Below the pieces are notes generated by a model, which was given only the letters and a program-made list of their open reading frames with translations, ran no database searches and was not told the origin of the DNA. Below are positions 21,544 to 32,953 of a stretch of 64,000 bases of DNA, piece by piece. This stretch comes from Voacanga thouarsii (Eukaryota; Streptophyta; Magnoliopsida; Gentianales; Apocynaceae). The stretch spans positions 2,108,001 through 2,172,000 of the forward strand of contig JANUWF010002421.1 of NCBI GenBank assembly GCA_026120185.1, in the 5' to 3' direction. Both the position numbers and the translations under genes were made by a program. Each line of letters opens with the position of its first letter. The stretch's first letter is position 1.

Positions 21544-23566
21544 GGATTTTTTTATCCCATGTTTAAAATCTACACTACTAGGTTCAAAGGGGAATTTCAA
21601 TTGTGACAAATCTTTTGAATGAATAAGTGGTTATTCTCATGTTTCCACATTGTTTAGACATAATTTACATCTTTGTGTTGGAAACTTGATTTGTATGTCT
21701 AAAAACAAGTGTTATGGTGGGGGAGTTATACATGTACATTCATTGCAACTATTATATTCCATGAACCCTCCATTTTTTAAAAACCTCCCTTTTTCCTACA
21801 TTCATTTTGCCTATTTTCTATTTTGAGCTTAAATTTCTATGACAAGGGTTTGATGAGGAAGCATGATGAGTGGAACGAGTGTTTTTTATATGTTTTGGGT
21901 TTGTTTTGAATTGGATTTCTTTAGGTCTTTTGGTCATTCTTTTGTTTTATCTAATTCCATTTTTAGTCATTAAGTATTTTGTTATTCCCGCAAATAAGGA
22001 ATTATTTTCCAGTTTATGTGTGGGGGAGTGAGTCATGCCTTTATTTTCTTTCTTAGTATTTCTAGTATTTTTCATTAGTTTTTTTTTCTTTTATTTTGGT
22101 GTATTTTATTTTGGTTATTATTTTCTTTATTTATTATGGGTGTTTATTTTTGCAAATATGCATAAATTCCTCTTGGACAAGCTCTTCTTTCTTTTCCAAG
22201 TTCATATTGTTTGGAGCACTATTGCACTTGGGCAGTATTTCTTCACCCTCTCCTCCTTTATCATTTTTGGTCCTTTTGAAAATGCTTTTTGGTGTTTATT
22301 TTTTGCAAATGAGGATATTGTCCAGTTTAAGTGTGGGAGAATAGTTTGGTGATACTTTCTGTCTAAGTTTTTATCAATTATCTTAGTGTTTTCTTGGTTT
22401 CCAGCTAAGTGTGTGAAAGTTTTTTCTTTTCTTTATTCTTCCTCTTTATTTATTTTAGTCTTCTTGGCTTTGCTTTCATTGTTATATTGTTGGCTAATGA
22501 GGACAATGTCCCATTTAAGTGGGGGAGGGGGTGGGAGTTTAGGTATTGAAGATATTTTCCATGATATTTTTCATATCATTTTCGTGTGAAATTCTTCAAA
22601 ATTTTTATGGTTTTCATTGTTTATCAAGGTTTTAATTCTTTTTCTTTCTTGGATATTAGTTTTATCATTCATTTGGTGGAATTTTATCAAATAAATTAGT
22701 TTATTGGATTGGATATTTTCAAGACTTGAGAATTTGGATTAATCCTGTTTATACATTAGTGTTTGAATGTTATTTGACTCATCTAGTTTGAATATAGAGG
22801 ATAAGATGAATATGGAAAAAGTTTGTTGGCTAACTCTTGTATTATAAATTTAAACTTTGCTTAGCTTTGAGTTGTGATAAGGAATGTGAGAAAAAAATAT
22901 ATTTTTGAAGTGGAAAAGGTGGTGGAAAAAATTGATTGTGTGTTGAAGCAAAATGAGTTAATTGTTGTTTCCTCTTTGAAGATGAGAAAGAATTATTTGA
23001 TTATAGGGGCCAATAAGGATAGTAAAGAGAAATCCACTTTCTTGAGGCTTTCAATTCTCAAAAGCAAAAGAGAGGAAAAATATTGTGAAAAAGATGAGTA
23101 TGACTAAAAAGGGGCTAATACGCTGCGTGAAGAGAAATCCATGAACTTGAGACTATCAATTCCCTAAGTCATTAGAAAGAATAGAGAGAAAAAAAAAATG
23201 GAGTGCTTTCCTTACATGATGACTTAAGTTGTACAATTTTTGGATTTATAATGCTTCACTTGGTAGATTGCTTGACTTGTGTAATTCATGTTATCTATGT
23301 TCCTACTTGAAGGGTGAAATAATTTTATTAGACTAAGGTCTAAATGTGATTAATTTGACTTCAAGAGTTTTGTGGTGTCTTATCAAGTGCTTCAAATCTT
23401 GAGTTATTTTTAAAGGGTTTGATGAATGGCAAAAGTTTTATCTAAAGTTTGAAGCGAAGTTATAATCCTTGTTATGTTTCAAAATTTTAGAATGAATAAA
23501 TTCTTGTGTTTTCTTAATTTAAGTATTTTGCTTGAGGACAAGCCAAAAGTTCAAGTGTGGGGCAAT
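21544..23566 (+). other. B: internal non-coding region with polypurine modules
   Basis: Between the small frame and the 3' LTR I see no pol motif. T-rich stretches give chance hydrophobic open stretches (22035-22352, 22386-22589). Four copies of a module, a GAGGAC-type block followed by TTTAAGTGTGGGGGAG, lie at about 21991-22030, 22304-22341, 22492-22534 and 23531-23566; the last is the functional polypurine tract before the 3' LTR. Confidence 0.7.
22492..22534 (+). repeat. Palindrome plus polypurine module, best copy in B
   Basis: GGACAATGTCC, an 11-base inverted repeat with one central base, precedes TTTAAGTGGGGGAGGGGG. Degenerate relatives lie at 21991, 22304 and 23531. Confidence 0.8.
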
Positions 23567-24949
23567 TCATAGGGACTAAAATCATCACTATTTTTCTAGA
23601 TATATGAGATTAATTTGTGAAACTTTTAATATGCGAACTAAGCATATTCCTTCCTATTTAACATTTTGCTTGTAGAAAGTGTTTTTGACAAATTTGTGTA
23701 GAATTGAGCTGATTTTGAGCAAAAACGTGAAATTTCCAAATTACACTTAGCACCAGGTGTGGATAGTGCACCAGAAGCCAGGTCCAATTCGGAAAAATAG
23801 AGAAAACATGGCAAAATTCAGGGGCAGAATAGAACACACCTGGCGCCAACTCTAGTCAGGATGCACGAATTCCGTACACAATTTGGTATTTTTTAAAGGA
23901 TTCGGTATTTTTCTAAATCCTACTCGACCAAGACTTCTCAAGCAATGAATTTTAGCATCAAAGAAGCCTATTTAAATGAGAAAAACTCAACAAAAAGATA
24001 TGAATTCAAGAATCAAATCAGAAAATCACTCACTAAAGGAGGAATTCATCAAATCAAGAAGCGTTGTTCAAGAGAGTCTTCAAATGAGAAGAATGAGGGC
24101 TTGTCTATAAGTTCTTTCTTTTACATTTGTTTTCTTTTTCTAGAATACTGATGTAATTAATGTTTTCATTATAATTTGACATTATCTTGGGATTCATGAT
24201 TTCTTGAATTAATTTAATCTTTTGATCAATTCATTCTTTATCTTGGGATTTGATTACTTATTTTATTACAGAGTTAGTTGATTAATTCCTGTCTCTTAAC
24301 TTGCTTGAAAAAAGGGGTTAATAATGACTTCAATTAATTAATTTCATATTTGTTATCTCTTAACTTACTTGAAAAATGGGTTAATTGTTATGAAATTGGT
24401 AATCAAAGGTTAGTTGATGATTGTTAGAATATGGATTCATTGACTAATTTCATGTTTTAAATCACCTAAAATATAGGGGTTTATATAAGGATTGATTTTA
24501 ATGCATCTTTTGGATAAATTGGTTGAGACAGAATATGTTCACTAATTTAACTAGAAGATAGTGATTCCACAGATTGCAAACGAAGTGGGTCTATTTTAAA
24601 TCCTTCATGGGACTAAGATAATAACTGATTGTGATATGTGCTAAGTGATTCATTGTCATTTTTTCAAAAACCTTTGTCTAAATTGCATATTTTCACATTC
24701 TTGAGTTATACATATTTCTTTATTTTTCATTTTATTATCTTATCACTTTATTTGGTCAATCAAACAATGAATGAAAAGTGATCAGTGTGTACTTGTCTCT
24801 TTGAGGATCGATACTTGTTAATTTCCTATACTATGCTTACGATGAGCATACTTACTTGTATATGTGGTTTTAGTGATTAGCATTTTAATTAAAGTTTGAT
24901 TGATTGTGGACTTTGTTGGTAATATTTTCTACACTAAAAACACGCATCA
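23567..24949 (+). repeat. 3' LTR of element B
   Basis: From TCATAGGGAC, after GTGTGGGGCAAT, to ACACGCATCA. Collinear with the 5' LTR at 19246-20650. Confidence 0.85.
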
Positions 24950-24954
24950 ATTAC

Positions 24955-25640
24955 TTTAAAACACCCACTTGGTACCAATCATATTTATATACTTTGGTCT
25001 CAATACAAAATCCCATACATCATTTCTTTCAATTTGTTGTAATTTGCCTTGCATAGCAACAATCCAATGTTCAAATGTTCAAGGCTTCTTTGACATTTTC
25101 TGACTCCAGTGTCTAAGTCTAACAAGCATACTTGACCATCTCCTTGTAGTCAGCTTTTGGTTTATCTCTTGTCTTTCTTGACTTATCCACATTTCCACTA
25201 ATCAAGTTAGTTGAATGATTCTTTTGTATTCTAGATGATGGTGACTTTTGTTGAATAGCTTCCTATTCTTTGATAGAATTATCTTCACTTACATTATCAG
25301 ATCTCATTATCATCTGATTGTGATCCCTTTTTTCTACATTTTTGGGTGAAATATCCTCAACAGCAATATTGATTGATTCTATGACAACTTAAGTTATCTT
25401 GTTGAACACACGAAATGCTCTGCTGTTCTTAGAGTACCTAAGAAAGATTCCCTCATCACTTTTCTCGTCAAAATTTCCCAACTGTTCTGTATCATTTAAA
25501 ATATAAAACTTACTTCCGAATGCATGAAAATAGTTCAGCTGTTGCTTTCAACCATTCCAAATTTCATAAAATGTCTTCTTAGTGTGAGGCCTCAAATATG
25601 TTTGATTGATGATGTATGCTACAAAATTCACTACTTCTGC
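24955..25640 (-). pseudogene. H pol: start of RT and integrase-RT linker
   Basis: Minus strand. Close to B the frame reads WIVAMQGKLQQIERNDVWDFV and then NMIGTKWVF, the conserved start of copia RT (each run here is shorter than the whole motif). The frame then runs into B, and continues beyond it with the TDELGN motif at 19240. The linker 25130-25640 is acidic and Ser-rich and poorly conserved, as is usual between copia integrase and RT. Several stops are present. Confidence 0.8.
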
Positions 25641-26048
25641 CCACTATTTATGCGGTAATTTCTTGGCATTCAATATAAACCTTGCATTTCTTATATAGTT
25701 CTGTTCTTTCTCCCAACAATACCATTTTGTTAAGGTGTCTTTGGTGTTGAAAATTCCTGTTGAATGCTATTCTTGACACATAAATCAATGAATAGAATAT
25801 TATCAAACTCCTTTCTATTATCACTTTTATCCTCTTTACCTTTATTGCTTTATGACTTTGCATAGTCAAATACAGTTTCTAAAAAACTTCCAAGGTATCT
25901 GATTTTTGTCTCAAGAAACTCACCAAAGTAAATCTGAAATAATTATCAACACAGACTACAACATATCTTTTCCACCTATATTTTTGGTCAGAGTTGGTCC
26001 AAACAAATTCATGTGAATAAATTTGAGAATAAATGTTGTAGCAATTTG
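25641..26048 (-). pseudogene. H pol: integrase, minus strand
   Basis: Motifs in order: HEFVWT/MNLFGP-type start, where the first catalytic Asp is Asn; KRYVVVCVDNYFRFTLV; DNRKEF (second Asp region); and QNGIVGRKNRTI, where the catalytic Glu of the VERKNRT motif appears to be lost. Frameshifts separate the pieces. It is dead by all three positions. Confidence 0.75.
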
Positions 26049-26800
26049 TTAGATTCCTGCATGTGATGCTTTAACTTGTTTTCCATTTTGACATACGCCA
26101 CAAATTTTTTTGTTGACCTTACCTAATTTAGGCAATCTACAGATAGCTCCTATTGAACTCAGTAATTCTAACTGATTGTAATTAACATGTCCTAACTTCT
26201 GGTACCACAATTCAACTTCATCAGACTTAGATAGTATGCACTTATATGAATTTGACATGCTTGTTTGATAGCAATTGTCAGATGTCATATCTCCTGAAAT
26301 CACACAATTTTCAATTTTGTCCATAACAAGACACTTAGCTTTGTCAAAGTTAACTAATATGTTATCATCACACAATTAACTAACACTTAGTGCTTGCATT
26401 TAGACCATCCATATGCAATATTCTGAGTTTTGGCATACCTTTAATGTTCAGCATACTTGTTCCAATAACCTTGTTCTTAGAATCATCACCAAATACAACC
26501 AATCCACCACTTTTAGATTCATAATCTACTAGAAATTCCTTTTTTCTCTGTCATGTTTTTGAGCATATGTGCCTTAACTTCAGCCTTTTTTTTATTCATA
26601 ATCACTTTACTCTTGGAGATTTTTTTACCTTTGTCAAACTCTAGTTTGATAGATTTCTGCCATGTTGAAGATCTTTAAATCTCTTCAAATAATTCTTTCA
26701 TCTAACAGGCAAGAAAAAAACAGTCACAATTAACAAGGGGTATCATGGCTTTAGTTATAAATTTTTTAGTTGCCTTTTCTTCTTAGCAACTATCAGATTT
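26049..26800 (-). pseudogene. H pol: protease end and GAG pre-integrase domain
   Basis: At 26375-26049 an open stretch reads NFDKAKCLVMD, ELWYQKLGHVNYNQLELL and ICGVCQNGKQVKASH, the HxxxH..CxxC GAG pre-integrase domain that precedes copia integrase. Upstream on the minus strand (26540-26400), GGLVVFGDDSKNKVIGTSML and NIKGMPKLRILHMDGL are the C-terminal half of the copia aspartic protease. The DSG active site is not recognisable. Confidence 0.82.
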
Positions 26801-27776
26801 GTATAATATGCAACAACATTCTTGTTGGACCCATCATATCACAAGCCTACCTTGTCCAATAGTGATTTTCCAAAAGACAATATTTCATCCAATTTAGTCT
26901 TTCCAAAATTTAGTATTTTGATTGCTGATTTGGCATCTATCAACAATTGATTTTTATTTGCAACTGTTTATCTCTGAGCTTCAACTCCTTTTCCTTTTGA
27001 TCAATCTCCTTTTCATATAAACTTATAAGCAAGTGATTGAGATCTTTGATCTATTTCTTCAGTAGTTTGATTTACGTTACTCCTTCTCACCTTTTAAGCA
27101 TAGTAACTCACATTTATCCAAAAGTGCTTCTAGTGTCATCTCCTCATTGTCATTGTCAGATATACCCTCATCATGTTCAGCAACTTCTTTCTTAATATTG
27201 AATGCTACACTGCTTGATTGACCGTAGTCATTCCTTTCTTAGAACTCAGCTCCTCTGGGTAATCTTGAATGTCATCCTTATCATCACTTAGAGTGGTATT
27301 ATAGGATTTATATTTAGACTTCTTCTTCAAATTTTCACAATCAAAGCAAATATGACCAATTCTATCACACCTATTTTATTTTGATCTTTTTGGAGTGTTC
27401 TTGATTTAGGTAAATTTTTGCTCAGTGTTTATCTTCTTTGGAACCTCAGATTTCTTGTTAAATATTTTGCCAAAAAGTGTATTCATCTTGTAATATCTTT
27501 TCAACATCTTATTGAATCTTATTCTCAATGGTCCTTTTTCTTCATCAGAAGCTTTGTCCTCATCAGACTCTTCTTTGGCATTCAATGCAATCCTTTTTTT
27601 CTTGGACTTGATTGAAATTGGAGATTCATCTCATAAGTCTATAAGAAACACATTAGCTTGTCAAGTCGCATTGTTGACATTTCTGCACAATTTAGCCACT
27701 TTAGCTTGAAGCCTTAATGGTAAAGATCTCAGCATTTCGCAAATTAACCTTTCTTCCCAATAGACTTCACCGAGTT
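26801..27776 (-). pseudogene. H gag: C-terminal part with decayed zinc knuckle
   Basis: Minus strand from the E boundary: EERLICEMLRSLPLRLQAKV is the copia gag segment around the conserved LRSLP. An acidic Lys/Glu-rich region follows, then CDRIGHICFDC (27370-27330), a CCHC knuckle that keeps the last three ligands but lacks the first Cys. The rest is a helical charged segment as in SIRE-like gag C-termini. The N-terminal part of gag would be right of E, outside the window. Stops are scattered. Confidence 0.8.
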
Positions 27777-30700
27777 TGTACTACCCTACCCTAAATTCAC
27801 ATAGAAATAGGGGAGCATATCATTCTTGAGTATGACCATATGAGTATATGAGCATAAAATATTAATCTTACATATAACTATGAATTATATGGATTATTGG
27901 AATTTATTTGATTATGATATATGAATGGAATTAATTGTTAGGGTGACAATTGAGAAATCATTCCATAGGATAAGGGAGTATAAAAATATTTTGCATGATA
28001 AATATTTAGGAAGGCTATATATTTATGTTTTTATTTATCTATGAAAATAATTTGATATACTCTCTTATTAAAATATTTTATTCATTTATTTGGAAAAAAA
28101 GAGAGAGAAGGAAATATTTATAAAAAATCTTCTAGGATTTGAACCCTAGACCTTCCCAACATTCTGTTGTGATTTACCCGATTTTGATAATTTTTCTTGT
28201 GTGGTAATTCTTTCAACTAATGAACTTTATTTACTAAGAAATATATAAATTATTATTATTTTAGCCTAGGGTGGCCACCACTCCTGGGAGAAAATAAGAG
28301 GAAATTATTTTATTTAGAAAAATATTTTAGAGAATCTTCCAAATCCTATTCTAGCTAAATCTTATTCCTATTTTTCGCCTCTCCTTGCCACCATTAAGCT
28401 TTCTATTAGCCAGCTACAAGACTTCCTAAACCTACTAGTATTTGATTTAATTATCTTGTGAAGCCTATCTTAAGTAAAAACCTAGAGAACTTAAGAAAAA
28501 TCCCTATTTATACTCCTTTGTGCCACCTTCCTATTCCCTTTTTTAAATGTTTTCTCTTCTCAAAACATCGACAAAATAGATTTCATTCAGCCAAAATCCC
28601 TTCCCAGCCATCCCATCTTTTCTCTTTCTCGAGACACCAAAATTCCTCTATTTTTCTCAAGCAGATTATCTCCATTGTTAAACAGTAAAATTCTTATTCT
28701 TAGATTGAAAACTTGAAGTTTTTGGTGGAAGTAAAAGTTAGAAAACACCATCTACCTACATAAGGCTGTTCAAATTTAGTTGAGCAAGAGGTAACATCAA
28801 AAGCTTTTTTCTATCCATTGATTCCTTGTGCCGCTATTCCTGAGGAAAATTAGGGTTTATGTTCTACTTGACAAAAGATGAACAAAGAGTTAAATTTATG
28901 AAACATACTTGCTTTGATCATGAAAAAAAATAAATTCCTTTCAAAGGATTTTTACAAAAGAAAGCACCTTTTTTTAATTTGTCATATTGTTGCAAAGCTG
29001 GAATTTTTCTAAGTTAAAGATAAGTTCTTATAAGTTCTTGATATGTTTTCTTCTTAGGATGTTGGCATCACTCTCTATACTCTTAAGGGATGTGATTTCT
29101 TGAAAGAGTAAGAAGTTGATTTCTCGAAGCAAAAATTAAACTATGTGCATGCTGGAATTTCTTCAATTTGGTGATAGATGTTAGTTTTAATTCAAAATAA
29201 TATACCAAAGTAATTAATTTTTGCAAGGCCTTTTGATATTATTTTTCAAACACATCTAAAATTTTATTTATGCTAGATATTATGTAAGAAAACCCTGGGA
29301 TTGATCCCAACAAATTTTAAAAAAATAGTGGAAAGAAAAACTGAGTTTTTTTTTTTTTTTTTTGCTATATGTTCTTTTTTAGACTGTTATTTCTATATGA
29401 TAATGCACGAATTTGGGAAAGCCAAAATAGAGAAAATGTAGTTTTATTTGTGTAGTTCTAAACTAGAAAGTTTTAGATTTTTCTAATGTAAGGGTTTATA
29501 GTTACAATTTTTTTTTCTTTGTTATTTGTCTATTCTGGATAAAATGCTATAGTAACAATTTCAAATTTATTGGGCATGATTAGGCCTGAATTTCAAGTTT
29601 TTCCTACCTGTACTATGTTATCTACATGTTAGGGTATCTCTCTGCAAAATTTGAGTCCAAACTGTTGTGTTTTTGTTGGTGTTTTACCTTTTGAAATTTA
29701 GATTAAGTTTGCTAGAATTTAGAAGCAGCTTAGGTATTTTAAGGAGACTTCCTAAGATTAATTTATACATTTCTTCTATGATAAAGAACAGCTTATATTC
29801 ATACTTAGGGATGTAATAAGTTGCTAAATACTTATATATTTTATGTGAAAGCTAGTGTACATGAATATTTTTTGGTAAAACATAATGTGCTATAAACTAT
29901 ATGTATTAGATGAAATATGTTTTTCTAAAGTATTTAGGATTAAATCATGACTTCCTATTTTGTGTATTTTTCTTAAACTTTGAAGATTATTAAGAGTAAG
30001 GACCTACTGTTGTAGTTGAGAAACTTGTTTATTACTTAATCAAGGTAAGTTTCTATGCACCCATGAACTATTACATATGCCTATTTTTGGAAATTTTCCT
30101 TAAATTCAATGATTTCCAAATTTAGTAACTTTATATATATAAAAAAAATCTTTTTCTTTCTTAATAAAAAAAAATTCCACATCTGGAAACCTTTCTTTTT
30201 TAGAAAACTTCTATAAACAGAACTTTCCTTTTTTAGAAATCTCCTATAAATGAAACTTACCCATTTTGGAAACTTGCTAAAAATGAAAACTATCTAAGTT
30301 TATCTATTTGACATGGGAGTCAAAGTAATTAAAATTGATCTTTGTTTTAAGCAAACAAACTCATGTTTTCATGTCCATGCATACAAAATTTGCCAAAATC
30401 AGACTATGACTATTTTTAGCAAGTGGCTTCTACTATTAATACTTGAGGTAAATGTTATATGTGAAATTGTTTTTGCTCGAAAATATGAGAAATGGGAAAA
30501 CTTAGTTTCGTTAATGTTTTGAGCTGACTTGATATAATTTTCTATGAGAGCTTGTAAAATATAAAAATGGTAAGCATTGAGTACTCAATGAAGGCGAAGC
30601 CTTTATACTAGTCTTAGTTGGATTGAGGATGTCGTTCGGTAGGTGGCCACCTCCCCTTTGATCAAGGCAACAATGTAGGAGTGTGGAGCCGATCCTCAAC

Positions 30701-31436
30701 TAGTGATGAGGTTTAGAAAGAATCGATGTCCAAACATGAGCAACTGGATTGGAATTGAGTGAGAGAGGGAGGAGTATCTCACTCAGTAGGATGTATACCC
30801 ACCTTGTAGTTTGGGATTACATGTAATTATACCTTTGGGTGGGAATTACCTCTGTGCCTTAACACTGCTAGTAGTTTAGGATTGCATATACTACTTTCGT
30901 GGGGTGGGAGCTACCTCTTGCCCTTACACCACTAAATTATGATATTATGGATTAAGGATGCTCCGTGAACACAGTCAAAAACACTGGAAATACTGGAACT
31001 GATACTTATGAAAATACTTACTTTTACTCACTACTCTTATTTATTATTATATATGTTAAAAATGTTTTATCACTTTGAGCTTACATCATGAAATGTTTTA
31101 ATTAGTCCAATGCCTATGCAGGGCTTATTGAGATTTTTTATTTAGATTCGTAGTTTTTAGAATATCTCAAATTCTACTCAAGTTAAGAGTACTAAGTTTG
31201 GGAATGCGAGATTTGTCTCCTTTATGTTCTTGGAATACTAGATTCACCAACTTTGAACATTTATTTTATTTTCTACGGATGATGTATAGGTTTTAATAAG
31301 ACTTGTAGTGAATGATGAATAGCTTGATTTCTTTTAAGTTTTGGATTTGTATTTTTTTTCTATTATAAAGACCATATCCAGTGGACGGGCGACATCCCCT
31401 ACCCATTAGGTTACATAGGTAGCTGGGGGTGTTACA
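27777..31436 (+). repeat. 5' LTR of element E (3660 bp)
   Basis: Starts TGTACTACCC, a mutated TGTAACACCC, and ends GGGGGTGTTACA. Near the end it has TATAAAGACC and GGGCGACATCCCC (31360-31400), as in the other long LTRs. The palindrome TTGAGTACTCAA is at 30577-30588. A T18 tract lies near 29345. Open stretches inside (27418-27615 overlapping the boundary, 28458-28688, 30313-30522) show no domain. Confidence 0.85.
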
Positions 31437-31455
31437 ATTGATATTTGAGCCTAGG
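31437..31455 (+). other. Primer-binding site of E (tRNA-iMet type)
   Basis: ATTGATATTTGAGCCTAGG directly after the LTR; the consensus is TTGGTATCAGAGCC. Confidence 0.75.
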
Positions 31456-31689
31456 TTACATTAAGCCTAGGATTGGGCCTTACTATTGATTTTAATTATT
31501 TATAATCTAAGTATAATTATGGTTATTCAAGTTTGAGCTCTTGTGTGGATGATTTGAACTTAAAACCTTGATAGGTAGTGAAGAGTTGATATGTGAGGCA
31601 ATTTTACCTCCGCTTATTATACTGATGACAACTCTCATGAGGTTGTGAGAAAATCCTGTATTGATAAATATTGGTAATTTAGAGAATTT

Positions 31690-31694
31690 GATGA
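31690..31694 (+). repeat. Left TSD of element D (GATGA)
   Basis: Identical to 57657-57661. Confidence 0.85.
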
Positions 31695-32891
31695 TGTTAG
31701 CCCGAAGGACATTTTCCTGTGTTTTGATTTATGACAAACATTGATATGGACTCACTTATGTAATCTATATGTGATAGGACATGTTCGACATCAATTCTTT
31801 CAAGGTATGCAAATAAGACTACAAAGCAACTCTTAAGCAAATGGAACCCAAATGAGTGATAGATTGAGTATAACTTCAACTTGAGAGCTTGCATACCATG
31901 AAGCCTTTGTTAAAGAACTATAGACTAGGAATCATTATTAATATATTAATTGTAAATTCATATGTCTCTTTACCTTATGATCAGTTTTTGGTTTACCTTG
32001 AAGCGCTTAAAAATTATTTCAAAAGAAAATGGTCTTTCTAAATCTGAATTTTCGGATGAAGTAGTTTTGGATAGACCTCTAAATCTAAAATACCATCCAA
32101 TAATCTATAGTATTTTTCAAAATATTTCTACTTAAAAAAGTTTTATTTTGGACTCACATTTTGAATAGATATCATTCCACTTTATGAATTCAAAATCCTA
32201 AAAATCCTGACAGAAAGTAACTACCCGTTGGGACTTCGGGTTTGGCTCCTATAAAAGCCTTTAGAACTCAATTTTGAAGCATATTTTTGTACTATCTTTC
32301 TCAAAAATACTCTTATACTTTAGAATACAAAAATCTCCCTTTTCATTTGTGTTTCAAAGTGAAATAAAATTGTTCCAAAGGTAAAAGGTATTGGTGCTTA
32401 GCTGTTCATATCTTACTCAATCTGTGAGCTATCTCTGTGCTCTTTCTTAAAATTGTTCTGTATTAAGGTTAAAGTGGTGAAACCCAGTTGGGGTGAGCCT
32501 TGATTGTTGTGATTAAAGAGGTTGGGTATAAAACCAAGAGTGGTGATCCTCTTATGTAAGATTGGTGTCACCTACTACCATTGATTTGGAAAAAGGTTTT
32601 AGTAAGTAGTGCTGAAATCCTTAAGTGAGAACTTAAGGTAGTGGATGTAGATCATTTAAGGATCGAACCACTATAAATCCTTGAGTATTTTCTTTTGTTA
32701 TTTTCCTAAATTTCTTCACTGCATTTTCACTACCTTCAAATCATAAATGATGTATCTATTTCTCTTGAAATCAGCTACTCCCTTGAAGCTACGAAACATC
32801 TCTGCCATTTGGTTCATTTTTTTTTTTTTAAAAAAGGGGGTAACACAATTTTTAATTTACTTCTATTTACCAAAAACCTTATTCACTCTCA
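31695..32891 (+). repeat. 5' LTR of element D
   Basis: Starts TGTTAGCCCGAAGG; ends CACTCTCA two bases before the primer-binding site. Compared with the 3' LTR it lacks about 115 bases after AAATCAG (near 32776) and about 20 bases at its extreme end. Confidence 0.9.
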
Positions 32892-32893
32892 AT

Positions 32894-32905
32894 TGGTATC
32901 AGAGC
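32894..32905 (+). other. Primer-binding site of D (tRNA-iMet)
   Basis: Perfect TGGTATCAGAGC, two bases after the LTR. Confidence 0.92.
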
Positions 32906-32953
32906 GTTAGTCTACATTATATTTGGTTTAATAGCCTTGTAGCAAAGGTCCAT

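Larger units (their letters stand above)
19246..24949 (+). mobile_element. Element B: non-autonomous LTR element, tRNA-Asp primed
   Basis: Two LTRs of about 1.4 kb flank a 2.9 kb internal region that holds a tRNA-Asp-type primer-binding site, one short gag-like frame and several polypurine modules, but no trace of protease, RT, RNase H or integrase. C has the same organisation and a homologous protein. The primer-binding site type is that of Athila/Tat gypsy elements, so the enzymes were probably supplied by such a partner (inference). LTRs begin TAATA and end CATCA. About 21 differences in the last 190 LTR bases indicate an old insertion. It lies in the RT of H. Confidence 0.85.
7324..27776 (-). 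mobile_element. Element H: Ty1/copia, SIRE-like, minus strand, interrupted
   Basis: Read on the minus strand from 27776 leftwards the order is gag, protease, GAG pre-integrase, integrase, RT, RNase H and then a third, env-like reading frame. That order with a post-pol frame is known from the SIRE/Maximus lineage of plant copia elements. Element B splits the RT (19246-24949) and element A splits the env-like region (7995-15941). The gag start and 5' LTR lie beyond element E, outside the window on the right; the 3' LTR is not visible and may lie left of solo LTR I. H is the oldest layer of the right-hand stack because B, A and E all sit inside it. Confidence 0.8.

Noticed and set aside
22035..22589. 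Two hydrophobic open frames in B as possible envelope-like proteins
   Set aside because: T-rich composition explains them; stops occur at the corresponding place in C and the frames are not conserved.
27418..27709. Plus-strand open frames with hydrophobic segments
   Set aside because: They are antisense to the gag of H, whose LRSLP and CCHC motifs are on the minus strand.
32894..32905. tRNA-like sequence TGGTATCAGAGC as a possible tRNA gene
   Set aside because: Only the complement of the 3' end of a tRNA is present, directly after an LTR; it is a primer-binding site.
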